Below are positions 53,070 through 62,408 of a stretch of 64,000 bases of DNA, piece by piece. The stretch's first letter is position 1; every line of letters starts with the position of its first letter. A program made the position numbers and the translations under genes. The stretch is from Oscillibacter sp. PC13 (lineage in GTDB: Bacteria > Bacillota > Clostridia > Oscillospirales > Oscillospiraceae): assembly GCF_900115635.1 (NCBI RefSeq), contig NZ_FOXE01000004.1, positions 62,001-126,000 of the forward strand, read 5' to 3'. The notes beneath the pieces are model-generated. The model made no database searches, was not told where the DNA came from, and saw nothing but the letters and a program-made list of their open reading frames with translations.

Positions 53070-53134
53070 CCATCGTTTCCCTGTGCCCATAGGATGGACT
53101 GTTGAACCATCTTAGGTTACGGAGGGGAACGTGT

Positions 53135-54424
53135 ATGAGCCAGCTTTTGGTGAGAGGCGGCGGCTGTCTGCGGGGTTCGGTGACGGTCCAGGGGGCGAAA
53201 AACAGCGTACTGCCGATTTTGGCAGCAACGCTGCTGGCACGAGGCCAAGTGGTGCTGGAGGGCTGCCCGCATCTGCGGGATGTAGATGCTTCTATCCGGA
53301 TTCTGCGGTATCTGGGCTGCGAGGCGCAGTGGGAGGGAAGCACCCTGATTGTCGATACGGCTGCCTTGAAGCGCTGCGAAATTTCTGATATACTAATGCG
53401 GGAAATGAGATCCTCTGCCATTTTTCTGGGAGCAATTTTAGCCAGATGCGGCAGGGCGGATCTTAGCTATCCGGGCGGCTGTGAGCTGGGACCACGCCCC
53501 ATTGACCTGCATCTCTCCGGCCTGCGGGATTTGGGGGCGGAGATCACAGATGAGGGCGGCGTTCTCCACTGCAGAGCGGCGGAGCTCCGGGGACGGGAAA
53601 TTCTGCTGAGCCTGCCCTCCGTAGGGGCGACGGAAAACCTGATGCTGGCTGCCTGCGGGGCGTCAGAGACTACCGTGATTTCCAACGCTGCGCGGGAACC
53701 GGAAATTGTGGATCTCCAGAACTTCCTAAACGCCTGCGGCGCAAAGGTTTCCGGAGCAGGCAGTTCTGCCATTACGGTAGAGGGCGGGCAATCGCTTCAC
53801 GGATGCGTCTATGGCTGTATGCCGGATCGGATTGTAGCGGCAACCTACCTCTGCGCAGCGGCCTCGGCTGGCGGAGAAATCTTTCTCAGAGGGGCTGAGG
53901 AGCGGCATCTGGCCCCGGTTACCGCTGTACTGCGGGAGGCAGGCTGTACGATTGTCTCTGACAGTTCCGGTATTCTCTGCGCCAGCCGGAAGCGGCTGCG
54001 GGCAGTGAGAACGGTAAGAACGGCACCCTATCCGGGTTTTCCAACAGATGCCCAGGCAATTTTAATGGCGGCCTTGCTGCGCAGCCGGGGCGCAACTGTA
54101 TTCGAAGAAAATATTTTTGAAAATCGTTACCGGCATGTGGACGAACTGGTCCGTATGGGGGCAGAAATTCAGGTGTCCGGCCGTGTGGCAGTGGTCACCG
54201 GTGTAGAGACGCTTCACGGCGCACCGGTGCGGTGTACGGATTTGAGAGGTGGGGCGGCATTGTGCGTGGCCGCCCTGGCGGCAGAGGGCGATACCCATAT
54301 CTCAGAAATCGGTCACATTGACCGGGGATATCAGGATATTGCCAGGGATCTGCAGGCGTTGGGCGCCGATATCGCCAGGGTGGAGAGTCCCGAGAATTCG
54401 AACCCTGACAGGCGCCAGAGATAG
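53135..54424 (+). CDS. murA: UDP-N-acetylglucosamine 1-carboxyvinyltransferase
   Basis: MurA transfers enolpyruvate to UDP-GlcNAc, the first committed step to peptidoglycan. 429 residues of EPSP-synthase fold: VQGAKNSVLPILAATLLARG, SSAIFLGAILARCGRADLSY, the catalytic Cys loop in PGGCELGPRPIDLHLSGL and PGFPTDAQAILMAAL. ATG 53135 after GGAGGGG. The catalytic cysteine means fosfomycin sensitivity is expected. Confidence 0.95.
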   Translation: MSQLLVRGGGCLRGSVTVQGAKNSVLPILAATLLARGQVVLEGCPHLRDVDASIRILRYLGCEAQWEGSTLIVDTAALKRCEISDILMREMRSSAIFLGAILARCGRADLSYPGGCELGPRPIDLHLSGLRDLGAEITDEGGVLHCRAAELRGREILLSLPSVGATENLMLAACGASETTVISNAAREPEIVDLQNFLNACGAKVSGAGSSAITVEGGQSLHGCVYGCMPDRIVAATYLCAAASAGGEIFLRGAEERHLAPVTAVLREAGCTIVSDSSGILCASRKRLRAVRTVRTAPYPGFPTDAQAILMAALLRSRGATVFEENIFENRYRHVDELVRMGAEIQVSGRVAVVTGVETLHGAPVRCTDLRGGAALCVAALAAEGDTHISEIGHIDRGYQDIARDLQALGADIARVESPENSNPDRRQR

Positions 54425-54463
54425 AAATTCGGCAGACAGAAATCAAAACTTAGGAGAAAACGA

Positions 54464-55228
54464 ATGGCCAGACGCAGACATTCCAACCGGCGGCGAAGAG
54501 GGGGAAGCATGGGCTTCCTCTATAAGCTGCTGTCTATGTTGGTGATCTGTACAGCGGTAATCCTGGCCCTGACACTGTTTTTCCGGGTGGATGTCATCGT
54601 CGTTACCGGGACAGAGCAATACACGGAGGAACAGGTAACAGAGGCCACCGGCGTGGAGCGGGGAGACAATTTGATTTTGCTGAACAAGTACGACGTGCAA
54701 AATCGCATCCGGGAACAGCTGCCCTATATTGAGTGGATTCGTATCAACCGTAAACTGCCAGACACGCTGCTGGTGGAGGTGGTGCAGGAGTGCAGGCAGC
54801 CGCTGGCAATTGTGCAGGACGGCAGCGCCTGGATCATGAGTCCCAGCGGAAAGATTGTGGATCAGAAGGAGATCCCTGCGGCACAGCAGTACCCGGTGAT
54901 TGATGGCTGCCAGCTTCTGGCACCGTCAGTTGGAACACCGATGGCATTGGCCACAGAGTATGCAACCCAGCAAAGCAGCTTGCTGGAGTTGCTGTCGGCA
55001 TTGGAGGAATCCGAAATGCTGGATCAAGTAGATGCCATTCATTTAGAAGATCTGTCGGTGCTCACGATGGAGTATGCCGGACGTTTTCGTGTAGAGATGC
55101 CCTATGGGGCTGACTACGCCTACAAACTCCGGGCGCTTGAGGTCGTGATCGGAAAACTGGAGACCAACCAGACCGGTACGATTCAACTGGTCCGGGATGA
55201 CGGGCGTATTAATTTTATCGAAGATTGA
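54464..55228 (+). CDS. ftsQ: Cell division protein DivIB/FtsQ
   Basis: 254 residues: an Arg/His-rich cytoplasmic start (RRRHSNRRRRGG), one membrane helix (LLSMLVICTAVILALTLFF), then a POTRA domain (VDVIVVTGTEQYTEEQVTEA, YIEWIRINRKLPDTLLVEV) and a beta domain. It links FtsL/DivIC and the septal synthases. Its position before ftsZ is usual in Firmicutes. Confidence 0.92.
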   Translation: MARRRHSNRRRRGGSMGFLYKLLSMLVICTAVILALTLFFRVDVIVVTGTEQYTEEQVTEATGVERGDNLILLNKYDVQNRIREQLPYIEWIRINRKLPDTLLVEVVQECRQPLAIVQDGSAWIMSPSGKIVDQKEIPAAQQYPVIDGCQLLAPSVGTPMALATEYATQQSSLLELLSALEESEMLDQVDAIHLEDLSVLTMEYAGRFRVEMPYGADYAYKLRALEVVIGKLETNQTGTIQLVRDDGRINFIED

Positions 55229-55299
55229 CGAAAAGGGAGAGGCAGACTGCTGCCTCTTCTTTTCAGTATAAAAAAGTGTGGGAAAAGGCAACGGAACTC

Positions 55300-55328
55300 T
55301 TGACCGGGCGTGGAAAGTGTCATACAAT
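55300..55328 (+). promoter_or_regulatory. Promoter of ftsZ
   Basis: TTGACC (55300-55305), 17 bases, TACAAT (55323-55328), in the divIB-ftsZ gap; it lets ftsZ be made separately from the long cluster transcript. Confidence 0.7.
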
Positions 55329-55413
55329 AAACTAAATACATAAAACCACTGTATCTTGCGAAATCCAGGGGAGATTTTCCCCTTTCCCACAAATGATAGT
55401 AGGAGGCACCAAC

Positions 55414-56562
55414 ATGGCATTTGGTTTGGAAACCGGTCCCGAGACCGTGGTCAATATTAAGGTCATCGGCGTCGGCGGCGGTGGCAACAATGTGGTAAAC
55501 CGCATGGTTCGTTCCGGCGCCAAGGGCGTGGAGTTTGTGGCTGTCAACACGGACAAGCAGGCGCTGAATACCTCCAGCGCGACCTATAAAATTCAGATCG
55601 GCGAAAAACTGACCCATGGCCAGGGTGCCGGTGCAGATCCGGAAGTTGGCCGCAAAGCTGCCGAGGAGAGCCGCAACCAGATTGCCAAGGCGCTGGAGAA
55701 TACGGATATGGTATTCATCACTGCCGGTATGGGCGGCGGAACAGGCACCGGCGGTGCGCCCATTGTGGCGGAGATTGCCAAGGAGATGGATATTCTGACG
55801 GTGGCTGTAGTGACAAAGCCGTTTGGCTTTGAGGGACCCCGCCGGATGCGGGCGGCCGAGTCGGGAATTGCCGAGCTTCAGGATAAGGTGGATTCCCTGG
55901 TGATTATTCCCAATGAGCGATTGAAGCACGCTACGGATCAAAAGATCACCTTTGCAAATGCTTTTGAAATTGCCGATGATGTGCTGCGCCAGGCAGTGCA
56001 GTCCATTTCCGACCTCATCAAGGATACCGGTTTCATCAATCTGGACTTTGCGGATGTCACTGCCATTATGAAAAACGCCGGTATGGCTCATATGGGCGTC
56101 GGCCGGGCGGCTGGCAAAGGCAAGGCCGAGGAGGCTGCCAAGATGGCAATTTCCAGTCCCCTGCTGGAGACTTCTATCGAGGGGGCAAAGGGCGTCTTGA
56201 TCAATATTACCGGATCCATGGACATCGGGCTGGAAGAAGTGGAGCAGGCGGCCTCTCTGGTGCAGCAGGCTGTCCATCCAGATGCGCTTACCATTTTTGG
56301 CGCTACCTTCGACGAGACGCTGGATGACGAAATCCGGGTCACCGTAATTGCCACCGGATTTGATAAGGCACCAGCACAGCTGCCAAAGATGCCGAATGTA
56401 CAGACCGGTACGTCCGCCGGCATGGTTTCCGATGTATCTGGGGAGGCAGATCCCCAGCAGCACGCCGCCGTAAAGGCACCGCAGCCCTTGGCACCGGAGC
56501 CGGAGCCGGAGGATGAGGATCCTTTTGATGATATTTTTAAAATTTTTAACAAACGAGATTGA
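55414..56562 (+). CDS. ftsZ: Cell division protein FtsZ
   Basis: Tubulin-like GTPase forming the division ring. 382 residues: [18 protein letters not shown], the GTP-binding [12 protein letters not shown], RPFGFEGxxR-like [15 protein letters not shown] and NIDFAD-like [11 protein letters not shown]; the C-terminal tail ends [14 protein letters not shown], matching the conserved peptide that binds FtsA/SepF. AGGAGG precedes ATG 55414. No ftsA is adjacent, as in many Clostridia, which use SepF. Confidence 0.98.
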   Translation: MAFGLETGPETVVNIKVIGVGGGGNNVVNRMVRSGAKGVEFVAVNTDKQALNTSSATYKIQIGEKLTHGQGAGADPEVGRKAAEESRNQIAKALENTDMVFITAGMGGGTGTGGAPIVAEIAKEMDILTVAVVTKPFGFEGPRRMRAAESGIAELQDKVDSLVIIPNERLKHATDQKITFANAFEIADDVLRQAVQSISDLIKDTGFINLDFADVTAIMKNAGMAHMGVGRAAGKGKAEEAAKMAISSPLLETSIEGAKGVLINITGSMDIGLEEVEQAASLVQQAVHPDALTIFGATFDETLDDEIRVTVIATGFDKAPAQLPKMPNVQTGTSAGMVSDVSGEADPQQHAAVKAPQPLAPEPEPEDEDPFDDIFKIFNKRD

Positions 56563-56573
56563 TTAAAAAATGG

Positions 56574-56607
56574 AAACCCCCACAGGTTTTTACCTGCGGG
56601 GGTTTTT
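56574..56607 (+). terminator. Terminator of ftsZ
   Basis: AACCCCCACAGGT / ACCTGCGGGGGTT hairpin with TTTTT. Confidence 0.9.
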
Positions 56608-56751
56608 CAATTCCCTGCTTTGACCGATTGACAATCTTTGCTATGGAGGGACTTCCGCTTTTTGCAAGGCGTGATTTACTTTCTTCCGCAGAAGATAGCG
56701 TTGCCGACAAATTTTGTGTTTGCCGGCTGTACGTCAGAAAGGGGTGATTGC

Positions 56752-57810
56752 ATGTATGAATACGTTCAAAAGGCAAAAAACGGGCTGCGGGGCGGCGCAG
56801 CGCTGCTTTTGGCACTTTTTTTGTGTGCCGCGGTACCGGCACAGGCCGCCGGAGAAACCATGATTGCCGAAACGGACCACTCTGCTTCCGCCCGGATGCT
56901 GGTACCAGTGGGACACACCGTTGGCATCAAATTGTTTGCAAGAGGTGTGCTGGTGGTGAAGCTGTCAGACGGCGGTACACCTGCACAAGAATGCGGTTTG
57001 CAAAAGGGAGATGTAATTGTGAAATGCGGAGGTGTTTCTGTGACCTCCACAGAGCAATTCCAATCCCTTTTGCAAAAAAACGGCAAGGAGGAAACGGATT
57101 TACAGGTACGGCGGGAGGGAAAAAACATGACACTCTGTGTTTCTCCCGAACAGAATGAAATGGGGACGTATAGCATTGGTGCCTGGATTCGGGACAGCAT
57201 GGCCGGCATTGGCACCATGACCTTTTACGACCCGGAAAGCGGTGCCTTTGGCGCATTGGGGCACGGGATTACGGATGCGGATACTGCGCTGCTGATGCCA
57301 TTCTCCGCTGGCTCGATTCTGCCCTCCACAGTAAAAGCGGTGAAAAAGGGAACTGTAGGCGAGGCCGGAGAGCTGCGGGGAGATTTTGATCTAAGCGGGG
57401 ACATCGGCGAGCTGTATGCAAACACCAACAGCGGTATTTTTGGTACAGTGGCCGCCAGCGAGCTGGTGGAGCAGATGGGAGATGCCATCCCTGTGGCGGA
57501 TTCCGACCAAGTTCACCCGGGAGATGCCACGATTCTGTCCAATGTGCAGGGAGATGCAGTAAAAGAATATCAGATTGAAATTTTAAAAGTAGTCGATCAT
57601 GCTGCGGATGGCAGGGATTTGGTGATTTCCGTCACGGATCCGGAGCTGCTCGCCCTGACTGGCGGCATTGTGCAAGGAATGTCCGGAAGCCCCATTTTGC
57701 AGGATGGGACGTTTGTTGGCGCCGTGACACACGTATTGCTGAATGATCCAACCAAAGGTTATGGAATTTTCCTAGAAAATATGCTGGAAGACAGCAGCGC
57801 TGCGGCATAA
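56752..57810 (+). CDS. spoIVB: SpoIVB serine peptidase
   Basis: SpoIVB is secreted from the forespore and triggers processing of pro-sigma-K in the mother cell. 352 residues: an N-terminal hydrophobic signal (AALLLALFLCAAVPAQAAG), a PDZ domain (GTPAQECGLQKGDVIVKCGG), and the S55 peptidase part with GALGHGITDADT (His) and QGMSGSPILQDGTFVGAV (catalytic Ser about 311). ATG 56752 after AAAGGGGTG. In spore formers it normally stands next to spo0A; here one Nudix gene lies between them. Confidence 0.95.
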   Translation: MYEYVQKAKNGLRGGAALLLALFLCAAVPAQAAGETMIAETDHSASARMLVPVGHTVGIKLFARGVLVVKLSDGGTPAQECGLQKGDVIVKCGGVSVTSTEQFQSLLQKNGKEETDLQVRREGKNMTLCVSPEQNEMGTYSIGAWIRDSMAGIGTMTFYDPESGAFGALGHGITDADTALLMPFSAGSILPSTVKAVKKGTVGEAGELRGDFDLSGDIGELYANTNSGIFGTVAASELVEQMGDAIPVADSDQVHPGDATILSNVQGDAVKEYQIEILKVVDHAADGRDLVISVTDPELLALTGGIVQGMSGSPILQDGTFVGAVTHVLLNDPTKGYGIFLENMLEDSSAAA

Positions 57811-57817
57811 TACAAGC

Positions 57818-57853
57818 TTGCCGGCGTCCAGAAGTGGACGCCGGCAAATTTTT
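57818..57853. terminator. Terminator between spoIVB and the Nudix gene
   Basis: TTGCCGGCGTCC / GGACGCCGGCAA hairpin followed by ATTTTT; it serves both convergent genes and overlaps the Nudix stop. Confidence 0.85.
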
Positions 57854-58415
57854 AAGATAGTTGAAGCAATTTTGCATTCAGCTTTTTGTAAATCCGCTCC
57901 TGAAACCAAGGTTCTGAAGAGGCGGCAACCGCATCATCCAGGAGAAACCAGCCTACGCGGCTGTTTTCATCTATCTTGCAGCGGACAGGTGCCGTTGGAT
58001 CTGCCTCCAACAAATATGTGAGGTTTAGATGCAGGTGGGAGGAAACATAGCTGCCATGCTTTTCATGGCCGTCCACAGTCAAAATTTCCAAAGAAAAAAT
58101 TTCACGTGTTATCGGCTTTACGAAAGAGAGGCCGCTTTCCTCCCTCACTTCCCGCATAGCCACGGACAGCAAATCCTTCTCCCCATCCGCGTGGCCGCCC
58201 AGCCACGCCCAGGAATGGTATAGGTTGTGATAAGCCATAAGCACTTTCGTATGGCTGGCATCCGTCACCCAAGCGGAGGCTGTCAGGTGGGCAGAGGCAT
58301 TCTCCCGGGTATACAGCGGCTCACCATTGAGCAGCCGCCGCAGAATCTCCTCCCGATCCCGCGCTTCCTGCTCATTCCAAGGCTGATATCGATGTAAGGA
58401 TTCCAAAATATCCAT
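57852..58415 (-). CDS. Nudix hydrolase
   Basis: 187 residues, ATG 58415 after AAAGGCGG. Nudix box region: WLGGHADGEKDLLSVAMREV followed by REESGL. The REVxEExGL core is intact; the first conserved glutamate position holds lysine with a glutamate just before it, a GGHADG-type variant. Such proteins hydrolyse nucleoside diphosphate derivatives; the substrate is unknown. It is inserted, facing left, between spoIVB and spo0A. Confidence 0.9.
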   Translation of the reverse strand: MDILESLHRYQPWNEQEARDREEILRRLLNGEPLYTRENASAHLTASAWVTDASHTKVLMAYHNLYHSWAWLGGHADGEKDLLSVAMREVREESGLSFVKPITREIFSLEILTVDGHEKHGSYVSSHLHLNLTYLLEADPTAPVRCKIDENSRVGWFLLDDAVAASSEPWFQERIYKKLNAKLLQLS

Positions 58416-58730
58416 CCTGCACCGCCTTTCTCTTATCATAATAAGTTTATTACAATTGGAAGTAGAAGGAAATAAAAAAGTTTCGGGAACCCCTTGAAGC
58501 AGAAGGAATTCAGGCAAGTCACGAAAAAAGAGTCGAATGATTCTTGGAATTTATTTACAGTTTTGTGTTGCAAAACATGTCCGTTTATGCTAATTTATAG
58601 AAAACGTGATTTGAAGCTTCATGAATCCGTCGTAAAGGGGAACTGGGATTCTGACCGCGCGGGAAAGATCCTGGATACCGGGAAATCCATTTCAGCATAT
58701 TTCAAAAATCTGGAAAAGGACAAGGAAAAC
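58416..58730 (+). promoter_or_regulatory. spo0A upstream region
   Basis: 315 bases without a gene. TTGCAA followed after 17 bases by TAATTT (about 58567-58595) is a fair sigma-A promoter. A frame open upstream of the Spo0A start has no ribosome site. I could not find a well-spaced sigma-H promoter. Confidence 0.4.
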
Positions 58731-59501
58731 ATGGATGTCAGAAGAACTGTATTGCTGGTAGATGCAAATGAAGAATTCCGCATGCTGTTGCGGGAGGAGA
58801 TAGATCAGACAGGGGAATTCATGGTAGTGGGTTCCGCGGGAGATGGAACGGAAGCTTTGCAGTTGGTCGAGCAAAAGAAACCCGATTTGATTCTGATGGA
58901 CGTGATCTTGCCGGGGCTGGACGGTTTCGGTGTGATGAAAAAACTGAAGATGATAGGGGAGCGGACGCCAAAAGTAATTTGCCTCTCTGCCTTTTGCAGC
59001 GACCGGGCTGTGGCGGAGGCAATGGAATTAGGAGCTGCCTATTTCCTCGGGAAGCCGTATGAAAAAGAGACGCTTCTGGATCGAATGCGGGCGGCCTTTG
59101 GACAACCGGCAGCGGCAGCCGAACAACATCCGGCCGAATTGAAAAATCTGGTGACGTCTATCATTCATGAGATTGGTGTCCCGGCGCATATCAAGGGATA
59201 TCAGTACCTGCGAGAGGCAATTATGATTGCAGTGGATGACATGGATGTGATCAACGCAGTGACAAAAGTACTTTATCCTGAGGTAGCAAAGCGGTTCAAT
59301 ACCACGCCTTCTCGAGTGGAACGTGCAATTCGCCATGCCATTGAAGTGGCCTGGGATCGGGGCGATTTGGAAACGCTCCAAAAATTTTTCGGTTACACCG
59401 TTTCCAATGCGAAGGGGAAACCCACCAACAGCGAGTTTATCGCCATGATTGCAGACCGTCTGGTACTGGAACAGCGGGGACAGAAGACTGCTCATGCTTG
59501 A
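58731..59501 (+). CDS. spo0A: Sporulation master regulator Spo0A
   Basis: 256 residues. Receiver domain with the phosphoacceptor D57 ([13 protein letters not shown]) and [10 protein letters not shown], then the Spo0A-specific DNA-binding domain: [40 protein letters not shown] and [11 protein letters not shown], nearly invariant in spore formers. ATG 58731 after AAGGACAAGGAAAAC. Its presence with spoIVB and cwlJ-gerQ shows a sporulating lineage. Confidence 0.97.
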   Translation: MDVRRTVLLVDANEEFRMLLREEIDQTGEFMVVGSAGDGTEALQLVEQKKPDLILMDVILPGLDGFGVMKKLKMIGERTPKVICLSAFCSDRAVAEAMELGAAYFLGKPYEKETLLDRMRAAFGQPAAAAEQHPAELKNLVTSIIHEIGVPAHIKGYQYLREAIMIAVDDMDVINAVTKVLYPEVAKRFNTTPSRVERAIRHAIEVAWDRGDLETLQKFFGYTVSNAKGKPTNSEFIAMIADRLVLEQRGQKTAHA

Positions 59502-59618
59502 TGCCCTGTTCTACAAGGGCTGTAAGAATGGACGAAAGTGAAGCCATAGCAAAATTTTATCGAAGTTCGCATGAAAGGTCAAGCTTAAGCTGGTAAATCT
59601 TTTGATGACAGCAATAAA

Positions 59619-59670
59619 CACTCTCGATTGATTGGATTGAAAAATTCAGTGAATCGAGAGTGCTTTTGTA
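59619..59670 (+). terminator. Hairpin after spo0A, probable terminator
   Basis: CACTCTCGATT (59619-59629) pairs with AATCGAGAGTG (59652-59662), followed by CTTTTG, 118 bases after the stop. Confidence 0.7.
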
Positions 59671-59945
59671 AAAATGGAAAATAGGGGCGTATGCTCAATA
59701 AACGCTTATATCAGGGTATATGAGCACAATTCAATGAATATAGGCTGTTGAACACTGCTGCGGGCGCACTGCGGTTGGTATTATTCTTGGATGCTGCTGG
59801 ATATTTTGGCTGGGGAAGGCGTTGCCCTCCAGTTTGATATGCAAAGGTGATGCTGTTCCGCCCAATAGCACCTGCAACAAGCTGGATAAAAAAGGAGCTG
59901 TCCCAGTTGACCTTGTGGGATTTTGCCAAATATCGGGGGTTTTGC
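59671..59945. other. Non-coding stretch between spo0A and the TSCPD gene
   Basis: No gene is supported. A 72-codon open frame on the minus strand (59711-59929) lacks a ribosome site and resembles translated intergenic repeat DNA rather than a protein. Confidence 0.4.
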
Positions 59946-59974
59946 TTGCCTTTTTGATTCAGTTATGGTATTCT
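59946..59974 (+). promoter_or_regulatory. Promoter of the TSCPD gene
   Basis: TTGCCT (59946-59951), 17 bases, TATTCT (59969-59974), 31 bases before the ATG. Confidence 0.6.
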
Positions 59975-60005
59975 GTTCTGGAAAATAAAAAGGAGATCAG
60001 AAACA

Positions 60006-60287
60006 ATGACCTATTCATTTCGCCCAAAGGGTGTTTGCTCACAAATGATGCAGGTGGAAGTGGATGACGAGGGCGTAATCCAGAACCTGGAGGTTTTAGG
60101 AGGCTGCAGCGGAAACCTTCAGGGAATTTCCAAGCTGGTGCAGGGAATGCCTGCCTCAGAGGCCATCCACCGGCTGAAGGGGATCCGCTGCGGATTTAAA
60201 AATACGTCCTGCCCGGATCAGCTGGCCAAAGGCCTGGAAGCGGTTTTGCAAAAAACAGGAGATGGACAAAAAGAAGGCCGCGCGTGA
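60006..60287 (+). CDS. TSCPD domain-containing protein
   Basis: 93 residues with the hallmark TSCPDQLAKGL near the end and GGCSGNLQGISKLVQGMPAS in the middle, preceded by the CSQMMQVEVDDEG strand. TSCPD domains occur at the end of vitamin-B12-dependent ribonucleotide reductases and as stand-alone proteins like this; the cysteines suggest metal binding. AAAAGGAGA precedes the ATG. Confidence 0.92.
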   Translation: MTYSFRPKGVCSQMMQVEVDDEGVIQNLEVLGGCSGNLQGISKLVQGMPASEAIHRLKGIRCGFKNTSCPDQLAKGLEAVLQKTGDGQKEGRA

Positions 60288-60307
60288 AAAACGCGTGCCT
60301 TTTTTTA
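60275..60307 (+). terminator. Terminator of the TSCPD gene
   Basis: AGGCCGCGCGT / ACGCGTGCCT imperfect hairpin followed by TTTTTT, overlapping the end of the gene. Confidence 0.75.
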
Positions 60308-60404
60308 TCATGCAGGATGAGGAGCCGGGCTTGCGTACGGGTCATATCTCGACTTTTTAGAGTTGCCCCCTGCCTCGTACATGGCAGGGAAGGCGACAGG
60401 ACTG

Positions 60405-60433
60405 TGGACAAAAGATGGAAAAAATGATATAAT
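60405..60433 (+). promoter_or_regulatory. Promoter of the glycosyltransferase gene
   Basis: TGGACA (60405-60410), 17 bases, TATAAT (60428-60433), 62 bases before the ATG. Confidence 0.7.
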
Positions 60434-60494
60434 AAAACGATATGAACATCAATCGAATCGTTGACAGAAACATGAAGAAAGCGCGGTTAGCCTT

Positions 60495-61631
60495 ATGAAA
60501 ATCGTATTGGTTATCGACCAGTTTGACGACGCCAATAACGGCACGACCATCAGTGCACGCCGTTTTGCAATGGCCCTGAAGGAGCATGGCAATGAGGTGC
60601 GGGTGATTGCCACTGGCAAGCCGGCAGATTACAAATATGCAGTCCGGCAGATGAAATTTTTTCCCATTGTGGAACACCTGATTACCAGCCAAGGGATGCG
60701 GCTGGCTATTCCAAACCGTCATGTGTTTGAAAAGGCGGCGGCATGGGCGGATGTCGTACATTTCATGATGCCCTCTCCGCTGGGGGTCATGGGGCTGCGG
60801 CATGTGGAAAAGCTTGGAATTCCACATACGGCAGCATTCCACTGCCAACCGGAGAATATCACGTTTACGCTCCACATGGGAAATAACAAACGGGTGAATG
60901 ACTTTGTGTACAACCGCTTCCGGGACAGCTTTTTTAACCGCTTTACCCACATTCACTGCCCAAGCAACATGATTGCAGAACAGTTGCGTCAGCATGGGTA
61001 TACCGCCAAGCTTCATGTAATCTCCAATGGTATCAGTCCGCAGTATATCTATGGAAAACGCCCGAAAGAAGACTGGATGCAGGGAATGTTCAACGTATTG
61101 ATGGTTGGACGGTATGCCGGGGAAAAACGCCAGGACGTACTGATTGAGGCAGCCTCCAAATGCCGCCATGCCAAGGAGATCCAAGTGATTCTGGCCGGCA
61201 AGGGACCACTGGAAAAGAAATACCGCCATCTGGCGGAGAAGGAACTTCCGAATCCTGTTGTGATGGGCTTTTATGAGCCATCCCGTCTGATTGAGATTCT
61301 ACATATGTGTGACTTATACGTGCACACTTCAGATGCGGAAATAGAAGCGATGAGCTGCATGGAGGCCTTTGCCTGTGGCCTTGTACCGGTGATTGCTAAT
61401 TCTCCCCGGTCTGCCACACCGCAGTTTGCGCTGGACGATCGGAGTCTGTTTCCGGCGGGAGATGCTGCGGCCTTGGCAGAGCAAATCGACTGGTGGATAG
61501 AACATCCGGCCGAACGGGAAAAGATGGAGCACCGCTATGCCGAACATGCCAAGCAGTATACCCTGGAGCGGTCCATTGAACTGGCGGAAGGAATGTTCCA
61601 AGAGGCTATTGATGAACAAAAACAGGTATAA
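60495..61631 (+). CDS. Family 4 glycosyltransferase
   Basis: 378 residues of GT-B fold: the start VLVIDQFDDANNGTTISARR, a donor-binding half with VLMVGRYAGEKRQDVLIEAA, then AGKGPLEKKYRHLAE and the E-x7-E type segment EAMSCMEAFACGLVPVIANS. Similar to enzymes adding glucose or galactose to diacylglycerol (monoglycosyl-diglyceride synthases) or to surface glycans; the acceptor is not certain. Single-gene transcript between its own promoter and terminator. Confidence 0.85.
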   Translation: MKIVLVIDQFDDANNGTTISARRFAMALKEHGNEVRVIATGKPADYKYAVRQMKFFPIVEHLITSQGMRLAIPNRHVFEKAAAWADVVHFMMPSPLGVMGLRHVEKLGIPHTAAFHCQPENITFTLHMGNNKRVNDFVYNRFRDSFFNRFTHIHCPSNMIAEQLRQHGYTAKLHVISNGISPQYIYGKRPKEDWMQGMFNVLMVGRYAGEKRQDVLIEAASKCRHAKEIQVILAGKGPLEKKYRHLAEKELPNPVVMGFYEPSRLIEILHMCDLYVHTSDAEIEAMSCMEAFACGLVPVIANSPRSATPQFALDDRSLFPAGDAAALAEQIDWWIEHPAEREKMEHRYAEHAKQYTLERSIELAEGMFQEAIDEQKQV

Positions 61632-61638
61632 AATTAGA

Positions 61639-61672
61639 AGACGCGGCAGCCGCACCGGCTGCCGCGTCTTTG
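61639..61672 (+). terminator. Terminator of the glycosyltransferase gene
   Basis: AGACGCGGCAGCCG / CGGCTGCCGCGTCT hairpin and TTTG. The rest of the gap to 61955 holds no gene that I can support. Confidence 0.85.
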
Positions 61673-61955
61673 CATAGACTGGTATGAGTGTTCCAGCCGG
61701 AACTCATCGTTTCCATGAACATATCTCCAGCAGATTTCCGGGAGGTGGAGCTGCCGGAAGCGGGACACACAAAAATTGAAAGCAAAGTAAAAAGAATGTT
61801 GTTTCATACAAAAGAATCCCGCCAAAACACAGCAAAGCGGGCTTGGTAGGAAGAATGGGGGCAAGAGAAGGTGAGACGTTTCCAGCAGAAGTGGGGAGCG
61901 GGTCAGAATGGATGTTGCCCCGACGATGATGCCCCGACGAAGGAGTGAGAAGACA

Positions 61956-62396
61956 ATGGCATATTCTGATCGGGAATTGTTGGCGCGGCTGATTCAATGT
62001 GAGGCGGGCGGAGAGGGCGAAACTGGTATGAAAGCAGTGGCTGGTGTGGTGATGAATCGGGTTCATGCCACCGGCGGTGAGTATGCCCGGGTTGGCCAAG
62101 GCAGCATCCGAAAGATTATTATGCAGCCCGGACAGTTTGTCTGCGCCAGCGAGACAGAGGGAGGTGCCTATAATCCCCAGAATATTTACAATATGCGGCC
62201 AGAGCAAATCCATTACGATATTGCGGACTGGGCCATTGCGGGCAATCGCTTGCCGGATGTAGCGGAATCTCTGTGGTTTTATAACCCCTTTGGCCCAAAG
62301 TGCCGATCCAATTTTCCGTCTGACGTGGGTTACTGGCAGACACGGATCGGTGACCACTGCTTTTATAATCCAACCAGTGCCTATTATAAGACTTAA
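61956..62396 (+). CDS. cwlJ: Spore cortex-lytic hydrolase, CwlJ-like
   Basis: 146 residues, the size of CwlJ (about 140) and made only of the Hydrolase_2 domain: LLARLIQCEAGGEGETGMKA (with the catalytic-type Glu), VAGVVMNRV, then QPGQFVCAS and ESLWFYNPFGPKCRSNFPSD. ATG 61956 after AAGGAGTGA. It lacks the peptidoglycan-binding domain and signal peptide of SleB, which favours CwlJ, a coat-located enzyme that degrades cortex in germination. A gerQ-like gene follows at once, as cwlJ and gerQ do elsewhere. Confidence 0.82.
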   Translation: MAYSDRELLARLIQCEAGGEGETGMKAVAGVVMNRVHATGGEYARVGQGSIRKIIMQPGQFVCASETEGGAYNPQNIYNMRPEQIHYDIADWAIAGNRLPDVAESLWFYNPFGPKCRSNFPSDVGYWQTRIGDHCFYNPTSAYYKT

Positions 62397-62408
62397 GAGG
62401 TGTTGAGC

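Noticed and set aside
58504-58538. Possible sigma-H promoter of spo0A (AGGAATT ... GTCGAAT)
   Set aside because: The spacing between the two elements is 21 bases, far from the usual 11-12.
59711-59929. 72-codon open frame on the minus strand
   Set aside because: No ribosome site; the composition resembles translated intergenic repeat DNA.
61800-61815. CATACAAA as a possible sporulation sigma-factor -10 upstream of cwlJ
   Set aside because: No matching -35 at the right distance and the distance to the gene is long.
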